Origin: Levilinea saccharolytica | Lineage (GTDB): Bacteria > Chloroflexota > Anaerolineae > Anaerolineales > Anaerolineaceae | Length of the DNA: 64,000 bases | Assembly (NCBI RefSeq): GCF_001306035.1 | Contig: NZ_LGCM01000027.1 | Coordinates: forward strand, 124,001-188,000 | Direction of reading: 5' to 3' | Made by a program: the position numbers and the translations under genes | In this document: one piece after another, positions 27,369 to 36,208 of the stretch | Layout of the letters: the number at the start of each line of letters is the position of its first letter | Numbering within the stretch: position 1 is the first letter of the stretch | Notes under the pieces: generated by a model | The model's database searches: none | Told to the model about the DNA's origin: nothing | What the model saw: the letters and a program-made list of their open reading frames with translations, nothing else

Positions 27369-28709
27369 ATGTCCTCTATTGAAAAGGTTGTCAAACGCTC
27401 CGGCGCAATTGTCCCCTTCACCCCTGACCGCATCACCAACGCCATCTACCGCGCAGCCGTCGCCGTGGGCGGGCGCGATCGTACCATCGCCGAAGGCCTC
27501 AGCCAGCAAGTGGTCGCCCTGCTCGAACGCAGCACCCCGCCCGGCCATATTCCCACCATCGAAGAAATTCAAGATCTGGTGGAAAAAGTCCTCATTGAAA
27601 ACGGCCACGCCAAGGTGGCCAAGGCCTACATCCTGTACCGCGATGAACGCGCCCGCCGCCGCAAAGAGCGCGCCGAACGCGCCCAAAGCCCCTCCGGCAA
27701 CATCCCCTGGGCCAAAATCTGGCATGTCCTCGATTGGGCCGTCACTCACCATGTCCACACCGTCGAGGCCTACAACCAGCGTGTCCGCCAGGGTGAAATG
27801 GCGCAGATTATTCAGGAATCTGAAGCCGCCTATAACGAAGACATCGAAAACGCCGTGGAACTCATTGCCCCTCGCCGCGGCGAAATCAAGGTGGTCATCA
27901 TCACCGGTCCTTCTTCCTCCGGCAAGACGACCACCACCATCAAAATCGGCCAGCATCTCCGCCACCTGGGCGTCAAGCTGGTCACTCTCAACGTGGACCA
28001 TTACTTCTTTGATCTGGAGCTGCACCCCAAAGATGAATTCGGCGATTATGATTTTGAAACCCCGCAGGCGCTGGACATCTCTTTGATTAACCAGCATCTG
28101 GCACGTCTCATTGCTGGTGAAGAGGTGCGTATCCCCTTCTACGATTTCAAAACCGGCCACCGCACCAACGACCACACCCCCATGAAACTGGCCGCTGGTG
28201 AGGTGATTCTCATCGACAGTCTGCACGGTCTCTACCCCGCCATGACCGAGAGCATCCCCGATGAGCAAAAATTCAAGGTGTATCTGGAGCCGCTGCTGCA
28301 AATGAAGAACGCCGAAGGCGAGTATGTGCGCTGGACCGACCTGCGCCTCATCCGCCGTATGCTGCGCGACGCCTCTCACCGTGCCTACGACCCCACCCGC
28401 ACCTTGGAGCATTGGCATTATGTGCGTTCCAGCGAATTGCGCAACATCATCCCGCAAATCGGCACCACCGATTACATCGTCAACAGCGCCATGCCCTATG
28501 AGTTGTCCATCTACCGCGCCCGCTTGCTGGAAAGCTTCCAGAAATGGGTCGACAGTTACCGCAGCGACCCGCTGCGCCAAGACGCCTTCACCCGCGCCGA
28601 GCGCATCCTGAAGCTCTTGCAAACCATTGAGCCGCTGGAAGGCGATCAGCTCATCCCCAAAGACTCCGTGCTGCGCGAATTCATTGGCGGCAGCGTCTAT
28701 TCATACTAA
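27369..28709 (+). CDS. ATP-cone domain fused to uridine-kinase/phosphoribulokinase-like kinase
   Basis: 446 residues. Residues 3-95 match an ATP-cone (VVKRSGAIVPFTPDRITNAI..), the allosteric nucleotide-binding domain best known from ribonucleotide reductase and NrdR. Residues ~170-380 form a P-loop kinase with Walker A GPSSSGKT (180-187), NVDHYF and a DFETPQALD segment, as in uridine kinases. The C-terminal ~70 residues are helical. It probably phosphorylates a nucleoside or related sugar under ATP/dATP control; the exact substrate is unknown. It follows the SufR-like gene by 22 bases and precedes menA by 25. Confidence 0.75.
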   Translation: MSSIEKVVKRSGAIVPFTPDRITNAIYRAAVAVGGRDRTIAEGLSQQVVALLERSTPPGHIPTIEEIQDLVEKVLIENGHAKVAKAYILYRDERARRRKERAERAQSPSGNIPWAKIWHVLDWAVTHHVHTVEAYNQRVRQGEMAQIIQESEAAYNEDIENAVELIAPRRGEIKVVIITGPSSSGKTTTTIKIGQHLRHLGVKLVTLNVDHYFFDLELHPKDEFGDYDFETPQALDISLINQHLARLIAGEEVRIPFYDFKTGHRTNDHTPMKLAAGEVILIDSLHGLYPAMTESIPDEQKFKVYLEPLLQMKNAEGEYVRWTDLRLIRRMLRDASHRAYDPTRTLEHWHYVRSSELRNIIPQIGTTDYIVNSAMPYELSIYRARLLESFQKWVDSYRSDPLRQDAFTRAERILKLLQTIEPLEGDQLIPKDSVLREFIGGSVYSY

Positions 28710-28734
28710 ACCCCCACAAAGGCCGTCCTCCGTC

Positions 28735-29685
28735 ATGAACGCCCCCACATCCTCCTCGCTGACCCTCTTCCAACGTTGGTGGCTGGCCGTCCGCCCAAAA
28801 ACACTTTTTGCCTCTATGGCCCCCGTGCTGGTCGGCTGCGGCGTCGCCATTTTCCACCGCGGCCCCTTCCGCCTGGGCGCTGCCCTGGCCGCCCTTCTGG
28901 TGGCCGTTCTGTTTCAAATCGCCGCCAATCTCATAAACGATGTGGCCGATTACTCCAAAGGCACCGACACCCACGATCGGCTGGGACCCACCCGCGTCAC
29001 CCAGGCCGGCATCCTCACCCCCGCCCAGGTGTGGCAAGGTGTGGGGGTCATCGCTCTGCTTGCCGCCGCCTGCGGGCTGTATCTCACCTCTCTGGCGGGC
29101 TGGGGCGTTATCGGGATTGGCTTGAGCGCCGCTCTAGGAGCTGTGCTCTATTCATTGGGACCGTATCCCCTCTCTGATTACGGCCTGGGCGACCTTTTCG
29201 CCATGATCTTCTTTGGGTTTGTGGCTGTGTGCGGCACTACCTGGGTGGTCAGCGGCACGCTCCCCTGGGCAGCCTGGCCTGCCGCCGCCGGGGTAGGCGC
29301 TCTGGTCACCGCTATTTTGGTGGTCAACAATATCCGCGACATCGAAACCGACCGCCGTGCCGGGCGCATTAACCTCCCCATCCGTTTTGGCCGCCAGGCG
29401 GGTGAAACCGAATACGCCAGCATGCTCATTCTGGCCTTTGCGGTCCCCCTGCTGCTGTTTATCCTCTTACAGGGGCAGGTGTGGCTGCTCCTGGTGTACG
29501 CCGCGGTCCCCAATGCGCTTCGGGTCTTTCGCCAGCTCCGCGCCGCCCAAACCGGCCCCAGCTTCAACCAGCTGCTGGCCAAAACCTCGCGCCTGACCTT
29601 TCTCTACGGCGCACTTCTGGCAGCCGCTCTGGCCCTCAGCGGCCTGATCCCTGTTCAGCTTTTCGGGTTTTTCACCGCAAAGTGA
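28735..29685 (+). CDS. menA: 1,4-dihydroxy-2-naphthoate polyprenyltransferase
   Basis: 316-residue UbiA-family membrane enzyme that prenylates DHNA in menaquinone synthesis. The two Asp-rich motifs are NLINDVADYSKGTDTHDR (66-83) and NNIRDIETDRRAGR, with about eight hydrophobic segments. MenA is preferred over UbiA because of this DxxD pattern and the convergent menG. ATG at 28735 follows the kinase stop by 25 bases; the longer frame to 28627 lies within the kinase gene. Its last 31 bases overlap menG. Confidence 0.88.
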   Translation: MNAPTSSSLTLFQRWWLAVRPKTLFASMAPVLVGCGVAIFHRGPFRLGAALAALLVAVLFQIAANLINDVADYSKGTDTHDRLGPTRVTQAGILTPAQVWQGVGVIALLAAACGLYLTSLAGWGVIGIGLSAALGAVLYSLGPYPLSDYGLGDLFAMIFFGFVAVCGTTWVVSGTLPWAAWPAAAGVGALVTAILVVNNIRDIETDRRAGRINLPIRFGRQAGETEYASMLILAFAVPLLLFILLQGQVWLLLVYAAVPNALRVFRQLRAAQTGPSFNQLLAKTSRLTFLYGALLAAALALSGLIPVQLFGFFTAK

Positions 29686-30371
29686 ATCGCCATGGTCCCA
29701 AACATGCGCTTACAGAACTGCACCGGCCAAAAGCCCACCGCTTCCATACGCGCCGCCAGTTTATCCGCCGGCAGAAAATGCTCGGTGGTGTCCGGCAGGT
29801 AGGTATACGCCTCGGCATGGCCGGTGAGGATTTTCCCCATGAAAGGGATCACGCGGTGTAAAAAGAAGCCGATGAACGGCTTGAGTAAGTTTTCGGCAGG
29901 CGGGGTCGTATCCAGCGAAACCACCGCCTTCAGCGGCTTCACAACCCGGCACTGTTCGCGCAGCGCACCGTTCACGTCCGGCACATTCCGCAGCAAATAA
30001 CCTGAGATCACCCCATCAAAGGACTCCGTGGCGAAGGGCAAATCCATTGCATCCGCGATCACCCAATGGATTTTCTCGGCGCCAGGGCGTTTTTTGCCAA
30101 CCTGAATCATCTCCGGCGTAAGGTCGCTGGCCACCACAACCGCCTGTGGGAACTGTTTTTGAATCTCCAGGGCAATATCCCCCGTGCCTGTGCCTGCGTC
30201 CAACACCCATTGAGGCCCACTTTTCAGCTCCAGCTTCCGAATGGCCTCTTTGCGCCAGCGGATATCTTGCCCAAAGGTCATTACCCGGTTCAGCAGGTCG
30301 TAGCGTTGGGCAATTTGCCCAAACATGGTGCGCACTTTGCGCGTATGTTGCGTATCTTCGGGTTTTGCCAT
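29655..30371 (-). CDS. menG: demethylmenaquinone methyltransferase
   Basis: 238-residue class I SAM methyltransferase of the UbiE/MenG family: VRTMFGQIAQRYDLLNRVMTFG at the N-terminus, the SAM loop VLDAGTGTGDIAL, and SGYLLRNVPDV. It C-methylates demethylmenaquinone, the final step after MenA. ATG at 30371 follows an AGGAG site; it is 14 bases after the ABC permease, so it appears to be the last gene of that operon, and it meets menA tail to tail with a 31-base overlap. Confidence 0.88.
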   Translation of the reverse strand: MAKPEDTQHTRKVRTMFGQIAQRYDLLNRVMTFGQDIRWRKEAIRKLELKSGPQWVLDAGTGTGDIALEIQKQFPQAVVVASDLTPEMIQVGKKRPGAEKIHWVIADAMDLPFATESFDGVISGYLLRNVPDVNGALREQCRVVKPLKAVVSLDTTPPAENLLKPFIGFFLHRVIPFMGKILTGHAEAYTYLPDTTEHFLPADKLAARMEAVGFWPVQFCKRMFGTMAIHFAVKNPKS

Positions 30372-30385
30372 GAAGTCAAACTCTC

Positions 30386-31126
30386 CTACCGGATAAACTG
30401 CCAGGGGCATAACCGCCGGTGCAGCACATCCGCCAAAAAATACAGCCCCAACCCTAACAGGCTCATCGCCAACACCCCCGCGTACATCTTGGAGTAATCC
30501 ATAAAGGTGCTGCCGTGGATGTAAATATAATACCCTAGCCCGCGGCTGGTCGCCACCAATTCCACCACGTACAACACCGCCACCGCCGTGCCGATGGACT
30601 GCCGCACTGCCGTCAGCACCGCCGGCAGGCTCGCCGGCCAGTACACAAAACGGAACAACGCCCGCCGCCCCGCTCCCAGGCTGCGCACCGAATACACCAA
30701 TTCCGGGCGAATCCCCTCCGCCTGATCGCGCACCAGCACCAGAATTTGGAAAAACAGGATCAGGAAGATCATCACAATCTTCGATAGATCGTTAATCCCC
30801 AAGAATAAAGCCACAATCGGCACAAACACCACCTTGGGGATCGGGTAGAGCAAGTAAATCACCGGCGCAAAAATCTGATTCAAGCGCTGCGACTGCCCCA
30901 AGGCCAACCCCGCGGGAGCAGCTAACAGAATACTGATGACCATCGAAGCTGTCACCCGCCACAAACTGGCCAGGAAATGTCCCCCCAACTCTCCGAAAAT
31001 TTCAGCAAAAAACACTCCCAAAACCACTACGGGAGAGGGCAAAATCGGCCGCTGAATCACCATCGCCAGCGCCTGCCACGCACCCATCAACGCCAGCAGC
31101 GCCCAAAACGTGTGCGACCTTTTCAT
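30386..31126 (-). CDS. ABC transporter permease (SsuC/TauC type)
   Basis: 246-residue inner-membrane protein with about six hydrophobic segments and an EAA-like cytoplasmic loop (SVRSLGAGRRALFRFVYWPASLPAVL). Belongs to the nitrate/sulfonate/taurine/pyrimidine-precursor importer group. Its ATG overlaps the ATPase stop (ATGA), and the binding protein lies upstream, so the three form one importer; substrate undetermined. Confidence 0.88.
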   Translation of the reverse strand: MKRSHTFWALLALMGAWQALAMVIQRPILPSPVVVLGVFFAEIFGELGGHFLASLWRVTASMVISILLAAPAGLALGQSQRLNQIFAPVIYLLYPIPKVVFVPIVALFLGINDLSKIVMIFLILFFQILVLVRDQAEGIRPELVYSVRSLGAGRRALFRFVYWPASLPAVLTAVRQSIGTAVAVLYVVELVATSRGLGYYIYIHGSTFMDYSKMYAGVLAMSLLGLGLYFLADVLHRRLCPWQFIR

Positions 31127-31896
31127 GCCGTCTCCCCCAACATCTCGCGCAGTTGCGAGCAGATGCGCCGATACCCTTCGCTGTCTGCATACCCCTGTCC
31201 CCCCGCCTCCGGGTTATCCACCACCTCCGCACTGCGGTTGGTGCGGTTGCGTAGAATCAAGATCTTCTGTCCCAAAACTGCCGCCTCTTCGATGGAGTGG
31301 GTCACAATCACGCTGGTTAACGGGCTTTCTTGCCGCAGCTGCAGCACAATCTTCTGCAAATTTTCTCGTGTCGGCGCATCCAGCGATGCAAAAGGTTCAT
31401 CCATCAGCAGAAGATCCGGGTTCAGCACCAAAGTGCGCGCAATCGCCGTACGCTGGCGCTGCCCGCCGGAAAGCTGCCCAGGGTATTGTCCCCGCACAGG
31501 CTCTAGCCCCAACCGCTCAATCCAAAACCGCACCCGTTCATCCATCACCGCGGGCGGTGTCGTTTCCGGCGCATGTTTCCCGTCTGGGCCGTAAAAATCA
31601 CGAATCTTAAACCCCAGGCGCACGTTTTCTTCCACGGTGGCCCAGGGCAATAAACCAAAATCCTGCAAAATCAAACCCGTGCTGGGGCGCGGCCGTTCCA
31701 GAATCGCCCCATTCACCCAAACCCGTCCGGCTGTCGGCGCTCGCAGCCCCGCGGCTAAATACAGCAGCGTGCTCTTGCCGCAGCCCGAAGGCCCCAAAAC
31801 CGCCCAGGCTTCCCCGCCGCCGATCTCCAGCGAAAAGCGCTCAAAAATAAGCGGCTTGGATGGGTAATGGTAAGAAAGCTCCTCCAAACGGATCAT
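31123..31896 (-). CDS. ABC transporter ATPase (SsuB/TauB type)
   Basis: 257 residues with Walker A GPSGCGKS (35-42), Q-loop ILQDFGLLPW, signature LSGGQRQR (142-149) and Walker B LLLMDEPFASLD (162-173). Energises the permease encoded directly downstream. It starts 17 bases after the binding protein gene. Confidence 0.9.
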   Translation of the reverse strand: MIRLEELSYHYPSKPLIFERFSLEIGGGEAWAVLGPSGCGKSTLLYLAAGLRAPTAGRVWVNGAILERPRPSTGLILQDFGLLPWATVEENVRLGFKIRDFYGPDGKHAPETTPPAVMDERVRFWIERLGLEPVRGQYPGQLSGGQRQRTAIARTLVLNPDLLLMDEPFASLDAPTRENLQKIVLQLRQESPLTSVIVTHSIEEAAVLGQKILILRNRTNRSAEVVDNPEAGGQGYADSEGYRRICSQLREMLGETA

Positions 31897-31913
31897 CTAG
31901 CGTCTCTGATCGC

Positions 31914-32858
31914 TCACGGTAAAAAGCTGGCGTCCACGCAGTCAGCATACTGCAAATCTTTTTGAATCAAACCTTTCTCCCGCGCCCACTGCATCGCGTC
32001 GGCGAATTGCTCTTCAGAGGGCACCGAAGCCAGCGGGTAATCGGGCAGCACATAGTCTTTCAGCAGCGGCTCGGGAACCAGCTTCAATTCGGCCAGCAGC
32101 CCGTTCCAGCGGGTTTTATCGCCGTTGATGGCCGTCACCGCCTGTTCAACCCCAGCCAGCACCTTACGCACAGCCTCTCCCTGCTGATTCAGGGTTTCAA
32201 TCCGAAAGGCCAATACCGAATGGCTGACTTCCGGATAACTGGTATCGTCTATGATCACCCTGGCTCCATTTTTAATGGACAGCGAAGCCAGCGGGTCAGG
32301 CATCACCGCCGCCTGTACCTGCCCCGAATCCAAAAAAGCCATGCGGTCAGAAATCTTCGGCACTGCCACCTTGGCAATATCGGTTGGGGCCATCCCCGCC
32401 TTTTCCAACACCCGGTCGGTCATATATTCGATCACCGTCCCTTCCGAGATAGCAATCGGTACCCCCGCCAAATCTGCCACGGTGTTGATCCCGCTGTCCT
32501 TTGACGCCAGAATTCGGAACATGGGCGTCGTCACAGTTGTGGTGCGTAAAAAGCGCACAGTCTTGATCTGCGGTGTCTCTTTGTTGTAGATCATATTGAC
32601 CACTACTTCGGTCAAAATGCTGTCCACCTGCCCGCTTTGCATCAATTGGTCGCGCTCTGGGGCTGAGAGCACCGGAACGATCTCCACCTCAACCCCCTGT
32701 TCTTTAAAGTATCCCTCTTGCTGCGCCACGTAGATTGGCAGCGCGTCAATCACCGGCAGCACAGCAATTCTTACCTTCTGCTGTTGGCTTGCTTTGGGCG
32801 TACAAGCTGTCAACAGCACTCCAAAAACCAGAACAATCTGCCAGAATCGCCGCATCAT
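31914..32858 (-). CDS. ABC transporter substrate-binding lipoprotein (NMT1/SsuA-like)
   Basis: 314 residues beginning with a lipoprotein signal (hydrophobic WQIVLVFGVLLTAC, lipobox Cys near 19). The mature part follows the SsuA/THI5/NMT1 pattern: VRIAVLPVIDALPIYVAQQEGYFKEQG, then DSILTEVVV, and VADLAGVPIAISEGTVIEYM. Such proteins bind sulfonates, nitrate, pyrimidine precursors or aromatic acids. No TPP riboswitch or sulfur genes are adjacent, so the ligand stays open. First gene of the importer-menG operon. Confidence 0.85.
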   Translation of the reverse strand: MMRRFWQIVLVFGVLLTACTPKASQQQKVRIAVLPVIDALPIYVAQQEGYFKEQGVEVEIVPVLSAPERDQLMQSGQVDSILTEVVVNMIYNKETPQIKTVRFLRTTTVTTPMFRILASKDSGINTVADLAGVPIAISEGTVIEYMTDRVLEKAGMAPTDIAKVAVPKISDRMAFLDSGQVQAAVMPDPLASLSIKNGARVIIDDTSYPEVSHSVLAFRIETLNQQGEAVRKVLAGVEQAVTAINGDKTRWNGLLAELKLVPEPLLKDYVLPDYPLASVPSEEQFADAMQWAREKGLIQKDLQYADCVDASFLP

Positions 32859-33047
32859 TGGTTTCCTCCATCTTCCTCTTCGTGAAGTAATGGTTCAATT
32901 TTCACACAAAAACCACCAACGATGGTTATTCTACCAGACTCTCCCTCCCCTCGCCGGGGTGAGATTCACGCTCACCACGCTTGCCGAATCATTGGTAAAA
33001 TGGGTTGAATTGCCCCCTCACCCACAGCGAAAAAGGAACCCATCATC

Positions 33048-33887
33048 GTGATTGCAATCTTCTTAGGATTAATGGCCGCCCTGGCTTGGGGTGGTGGTGA
33101 TTTCGCGGGCGGCCTGGCCAGCCGCCGTATCGGCGCCTATTTGGCGGTTTTTTATGCCGAACTGGTCGGCTTTGTGGGGTTAATGCTGGCGGTGCCCTTC
33201 ATCCGCGAGAGCCTGCCGCCCTTCTCCCATCTGCTCATCAGTGCCGCCGTAGGGGCCATTGGCTCCTTCGCCCTGATGATCCTCTACCACGCCATGACCA
33301 CCGGTCTGATGAGCATCGCCACCCCCATCTCTGCCCTGTTGGCCGCTGCCCTGCCCATCATCATCGGCCTGTTCACCGACGGCGCGCCGGGAATGCCGCA
33401 GTGGCTCGGTTTTGCCTTTGCTCTGGCGGCTGTCTGGCTCATCTCGCAGAATGCCAACGATGAGCGCGCCCATATTCACCAGTTGGCTGACCTCAAATGG
33501 CCTTTTCTGGCCGGCCTGGGTTTTGGCCTTTACTTTGTCCTCATCAACCGCGTCACCCAGGAAGCCGTCTTCTGGCCCATGTTGGCCTCGCGCATCGGCG
33601 GCACGGTGGTGCTGACCGCCTATATCCTTCTGCGCCGCCCTTCTTTAAAAATCAGCAAAACTGCCTGGCCCTTCATCCTCACCAATGCCGCCCTGGATAT
33701 CGGCGGCAACCTGCTCTACATTCTGGCCGGTCAATCCGGCCGCATGGACGTCGCCGCAGTCATCGCCTCTCTTTACCCCGGCGGCACGGTCATCCTCGCC
33801 TGGATCTTTCTCAAAGAACGCCTCAGCCGCACGCAGGCCTTCGGCATCGTCTCAGCCCTGGCTGCTATTGCCTTGATGACCCTCTGA
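33048..33887 (+). CDS. EamA/DMT-family transporter
   Basis: 279 residues, about ten hydrophobic segments in two EamA repeats, starting with GLMAALAWGGGDFAGGLASRR and with the second repeat containing LYPGGTVILAWIFLKERLSR. Drug/metabolite transporter superfamily, probably an exporter of a metabolite or an uptake permease; substrate unknown. GTG start at 33048. It converges on glmS across a terminator. The 189-base gap upstream holds only a short GC-rich hairpin and AT-rich sequence. Confidence 0.82.
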   Translation: MIAIFLGLMAALAWGGGDFAGGLASRRIGAYLAVFYAELVGFVGLMLAVPFIRESLPPFSHLLISAAVGAIGSFALMILYHAMTTGLMSIATPISALLAAALPIIIGLFTDGAPGMPQWLGFAFALAAVWLISQNANDERAHIHQLADLKWPFLAGLGFGLYFVLINRVTQEAVFWPMLASRIGGTVVLTAYILLRRPSLKISKTAWPFILTNAALDIGGNLLYILAGQSGRMDVAAVIASLYPGGTVILAWIFLKERLSRTQAFGIVSALAAIALMTL

Positions 33888-33892
33888 TAAAA

Positions 33893-33926
33893 AAACCGGC
33901 CTCTCCAAAAATAGGGAAGCCGGTTT
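33893..33926. terminator. bidirectional hairpin between EamA gene and glmS
   Basis: AAACCGGC (33893-33900) pairs with GCCGGTTT (33919-33926), with A- and T-rich flanks on either side. Confidence 0.7.
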
Positions 33927-33944
33927 GCTGGTCTGTCGAGATTC

Positions 33945-35786
33945 TTATTCCACCGTCACCGACTTGGCCAGATTGCGCGGCTGATCCACATCCAGCCCGC
34001 GCTGCGCCGCGATGTGATAAGCAAACATTTGCAGCGGAATCACGGTCACAATCGGGCTCAGCAGCCACGGGCATTTCGGCACCCAGAAAATGTGATCGGC
34101 CAGGTCCGGCACGCGCGTGTCGCCCTCGGTTGCCACCACCAGGGTGCTGCCGCCCCGCGCTTTTGCCTGTTCAATCTGAGAAATCATCTTCTCGTACCAC
34201 GGGTCCAGCGGCGCAATCGCCAGCACAGGCATATCCTTATCCACTAGCGCAATCGGCCCGTGCTTCATTTCACCAGCCGGGTAGGCTTCTGCATGGATAT
34301 ACGAAATTTCCTTGAGCTTAAGCGCACCTTCGTATGCAATCGGCATATTCACCCCGCGCCCCAGGTAGAGCATATGCGCCGCGTCCTTCATTTTCCGAGC
34401 AATGGGGATAATCTCGTCTTCCCGATCCAAGCAGCGTCCCACCAAATCCGGCACCAGCCGCAAATCCGCCACCAAATCAAAGCGCTCTTTCTCGCTCAGC
34501 GTCCCGCGCAGATCACCCAGCAGCACCGCCAGCATGAACAAATCCACCAGCGGCGCGGTGAACGCCTTGGTCGAAGCTACGCCGATTTCCGGCCCAGACT
34601 GCATGGAAATAAACCCATCCGCCACCCGCATGGCCTGCGAGCCGATGGCATTCACGATGGACCACAGTTTGGCCCCGCGCTGCCGTCCCTCTTCCATCGC
34701 CGCCAGGGTATCCGCGGTTTCGCCCGATTGGCTGATGGCCAGCACCACCGTATCCGCGTCCACAATCGGGTCGCGGTAACGAAATTCTGAAGCGATATCC
34801 ACTTCAGTGGGGATGCGCGCGATCCGCTCTAAATAAATCTTCCCCACCATGCCCGCGTGCGCGGCCGTGCCGCAGGCGGTGATGATGATCTTCTTGATCT
34901 TTTTAGCGCCTTCAGCGTCCAGATTCAGCTGCGGCAAGCGGATTTTGCCGTTATCAAAATCCACCCGCCCCGCCAGGGTATCCGTCAGGGCGCGCACCTG
35001 TTCGTGAATTTCCTTCTGCATGAAATGACGAAATTCACCTTTTTCCGCTGCCACCGGATCCCAGGCCACCGTATGCACCGTGGGGCGAATTTCCTGTCCT
35101 TCCAGGGTGGTCACCTGCAGCGATTCACGCGTCACCACCGCCATCTGCCGCGATTCCAAAAAAACCACCCGGCGGGTATGTTCCAAAATGGCTGGAATAT
35201 CCGAAGCCACAAAGTTTTCCCCTTCGCCCAGGCCCAAAACCACACCGCCCGCGTTTCCAATCCGCGCCGCCACAATTTTGTCTGGCTCGCGTGAGGACAT
35301 CACCACCACGCCGTGCGCCCCCTTCAGGTTGTTCAGCGCCATGCGCACCGCGGTCACCAGATCGTGATGCAGGGCATAGTAACGTTCCACCAAATGCACA
35401 ATCGTCTCGGTGTCCGTGTCCGAATTAAACGTCACCCCTTCTGCACCCAGTTCCTCGCGCAGCTCTAGGAAGTTTTCCACAATCCCGTTGTGCACCACCA
35501 CAAATTCCCCCGTGCTGCCCAAATGCGGGTGCGCATTGCGCGCGTTGGGCACGCCGTGCGTGGCCCAGCGCGTGTGGCCAATGCCCACGTTGCCCGAAAC
35601 GGGCTTTGCCTGCACCAGCGCTTCCAGTTGATTCAGCTTACCCGCATCGCGCCGTACCTCAATATGGCTGTTTTCCAACACGGCCAGCCCTGCCGAATCA
35701 TACCCACGGTATTCCAGGCGTTTCAAACCCGCCAGGATGATGGGGGTCGCATTTTTGGGGCCGATATAACCCACGATTCCACACAT
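33945..35786 (-). CDS. glmS: glutamine-fructose-6-phosphate aminotransferase (isomerising)
   Basis: 613 residues. N-terminal glutamine amidotransferase type 2 domain with Cys nucleophile directly after Met (MCGIVGYIG), HTRWATHG, and HNGIVEN; then two SIS sugar-isomerase domains (ITACGTAAHAG, AISQSGETADT, SGPEIGVASTKAFT, YLGRGVNMPIAYEGALKLKEISY). Ends LAKSVTVE as expected. Makes glucosamine-6-phosphate for peptidoglycan and other amino sugars. A GGAGG site precedes ATG 35786. Its ~340-base leader contains a glmS-ribozyme-like structure, implying feedback by the product. Confidence 0.96.
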   Translation of the reverse strand: MCGIVGYIGPKNATPIILAGLKRLEYRGYDSAGLAVLENSHIEVRRDAGKLNQLEALVQAKPVSGNVGIGHTRWATHGVPNARNAHPHLGSTGEFVVVHNGIVENFLELREELGAEGVTFNSDTDTETIVHLVERYYALHHDLVTAVRMALNNLKGAHGVVVMSSREPDKIVAARIGNAGGVVLGLGEGENFVASDIPAILEHTRRVVFLESRQMAVVTRESLQVTTLEGQEIRPTVHTVAWDPVAAEKGEFRHFMQKEIHEQVRALTDTLAGRVDFDNGKIRLPQLNLDAEGAKKIKKIIITACGTAAHAGMVGKIYLERIARIPTEVDIASEFRYRDPIVDADTVVLAISQSGETADTLAAMEEGRQRGAKLWSIVNAIGSQAMRVADGFISMQSGPEIGVASTKAFTAPLVDLFMLAVLLGDLRGTLSEKERFDLVADLRLVPDLVGRCLDREDEIIPIARKMKDAAHMLYLGRGVNMPIAYEGALKLKEISYIHAEAYPAGEMKHGPIALVDKDMPVLAIAPLDPWYEKMISQIEQAKARGGSTLVVATEGDTRVPDLADHIFWVPKCPWLLSPIVTVIPLQMFAYHIAAQRGLDVDQPRNLAKSVTVE

Positions 35787-35854
35787 AGAATTTCCTCCAT
35801 GTCAGTACATCATTTTCGAAGCGCACGCCGCACCAGTCTGGCACGGGCGCATAA

Positions 35855-36056
35855 CCGGCCTGCTTTACCGAACAAAGCAGGGATCGAAATCCACTCGTTT
35901 TTTGGTTTTGGATGGAGGGAAAGTTCGGACAAAATCCGGAGGGCTTCCGCTGATCTTTCGATTTTCCCGGCGATTGCCGGTTAGCCCTGCCCCGCGGCAG
36001 GGAACCCTCTTCCTCGTCACCTGTTCCTTGCCCCACCCCAGAACAGGTCATGCGCT
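35855..36056 (-). ncRNA. glmS-type self-cleaving ribozyme, variant with two extra hairpins
   Basis: Read on the minus strand. AGCGC (36056-36052) matches the cleavage-site segment; scission would fall between 36056 and 36055. A perfect 8-bp hairpin (36048-36041 with 36026-36019) stands where P1 is expected. GACGAGG (36018-36012) is identical to the consensus. GAGGG (36009-36005) pairs with CCCUC (35943-35939) as P2.1. The core AUCGAAAGAUCAGCGG and then CCCUCCGG (35962-35936) fits the known AUCGA...GCGG...CCGG string. A CGGA/UCCG hairpin and a 7-8-bp hairpin (35859-35882) could be P3 and P4. A 40-base insertion (36002-35963) forms two stable hairpins. From memory of the Thermoanaerobacter sequence; no alignment was run. 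Confidence 0.75.
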
Positions 36057-36128
36057 ATTTTTTTCTTTTCCATCCGCCGATCGTTGATGATCGCTCTCGC
36101 TCCACCTCCGTGTTTACAGGTTATCGGC

Positions 36129-36160
36129 ATTATACCCGATATTTTCAGGGTGGGTATAAT
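36129..36160. promoter_or_regulatory. divergent promoter pair, glmS and 68-residue gene
   Basis: CATTATACCC and GGGTATAATG form an inverted repeat. The minus-strand TATAAT (36134-36129) serves glmS and the plus-strand TATAAT (36155-36160) the small gene. Neither has a clear TTGACA. Confidence 0.6.
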
Positions 36161-36208
36161 GGATGTATGCCCTTGTGTGGCTGTCTTCATCTCAGGAGGT
36201 CATCCATC

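Noticed and set aside
28627-28734. Longer menA frame starting inside the kinase gene
   Set aside because: The extra residues are the out-of-frame kinase sequence; homology to MenA begins after ATG 28735.
32859-33047. Possible TPP riboswitch before the NMT1-like importer
   Set aside because: No CTGAGA core or other TPP elements occur in the 189-base gap; only a short GGTGAG/CTCACC hairpin is present.
35900-36080. Plus-strand string GAGGGAAAG with several hairpins looked like RNase P RNA
   Set aside because: Only a short part of the RNase P consensus is present and the 3' signature is missing; the minus strand instead matches the glmS ribozyme core in order and sits before glmS.
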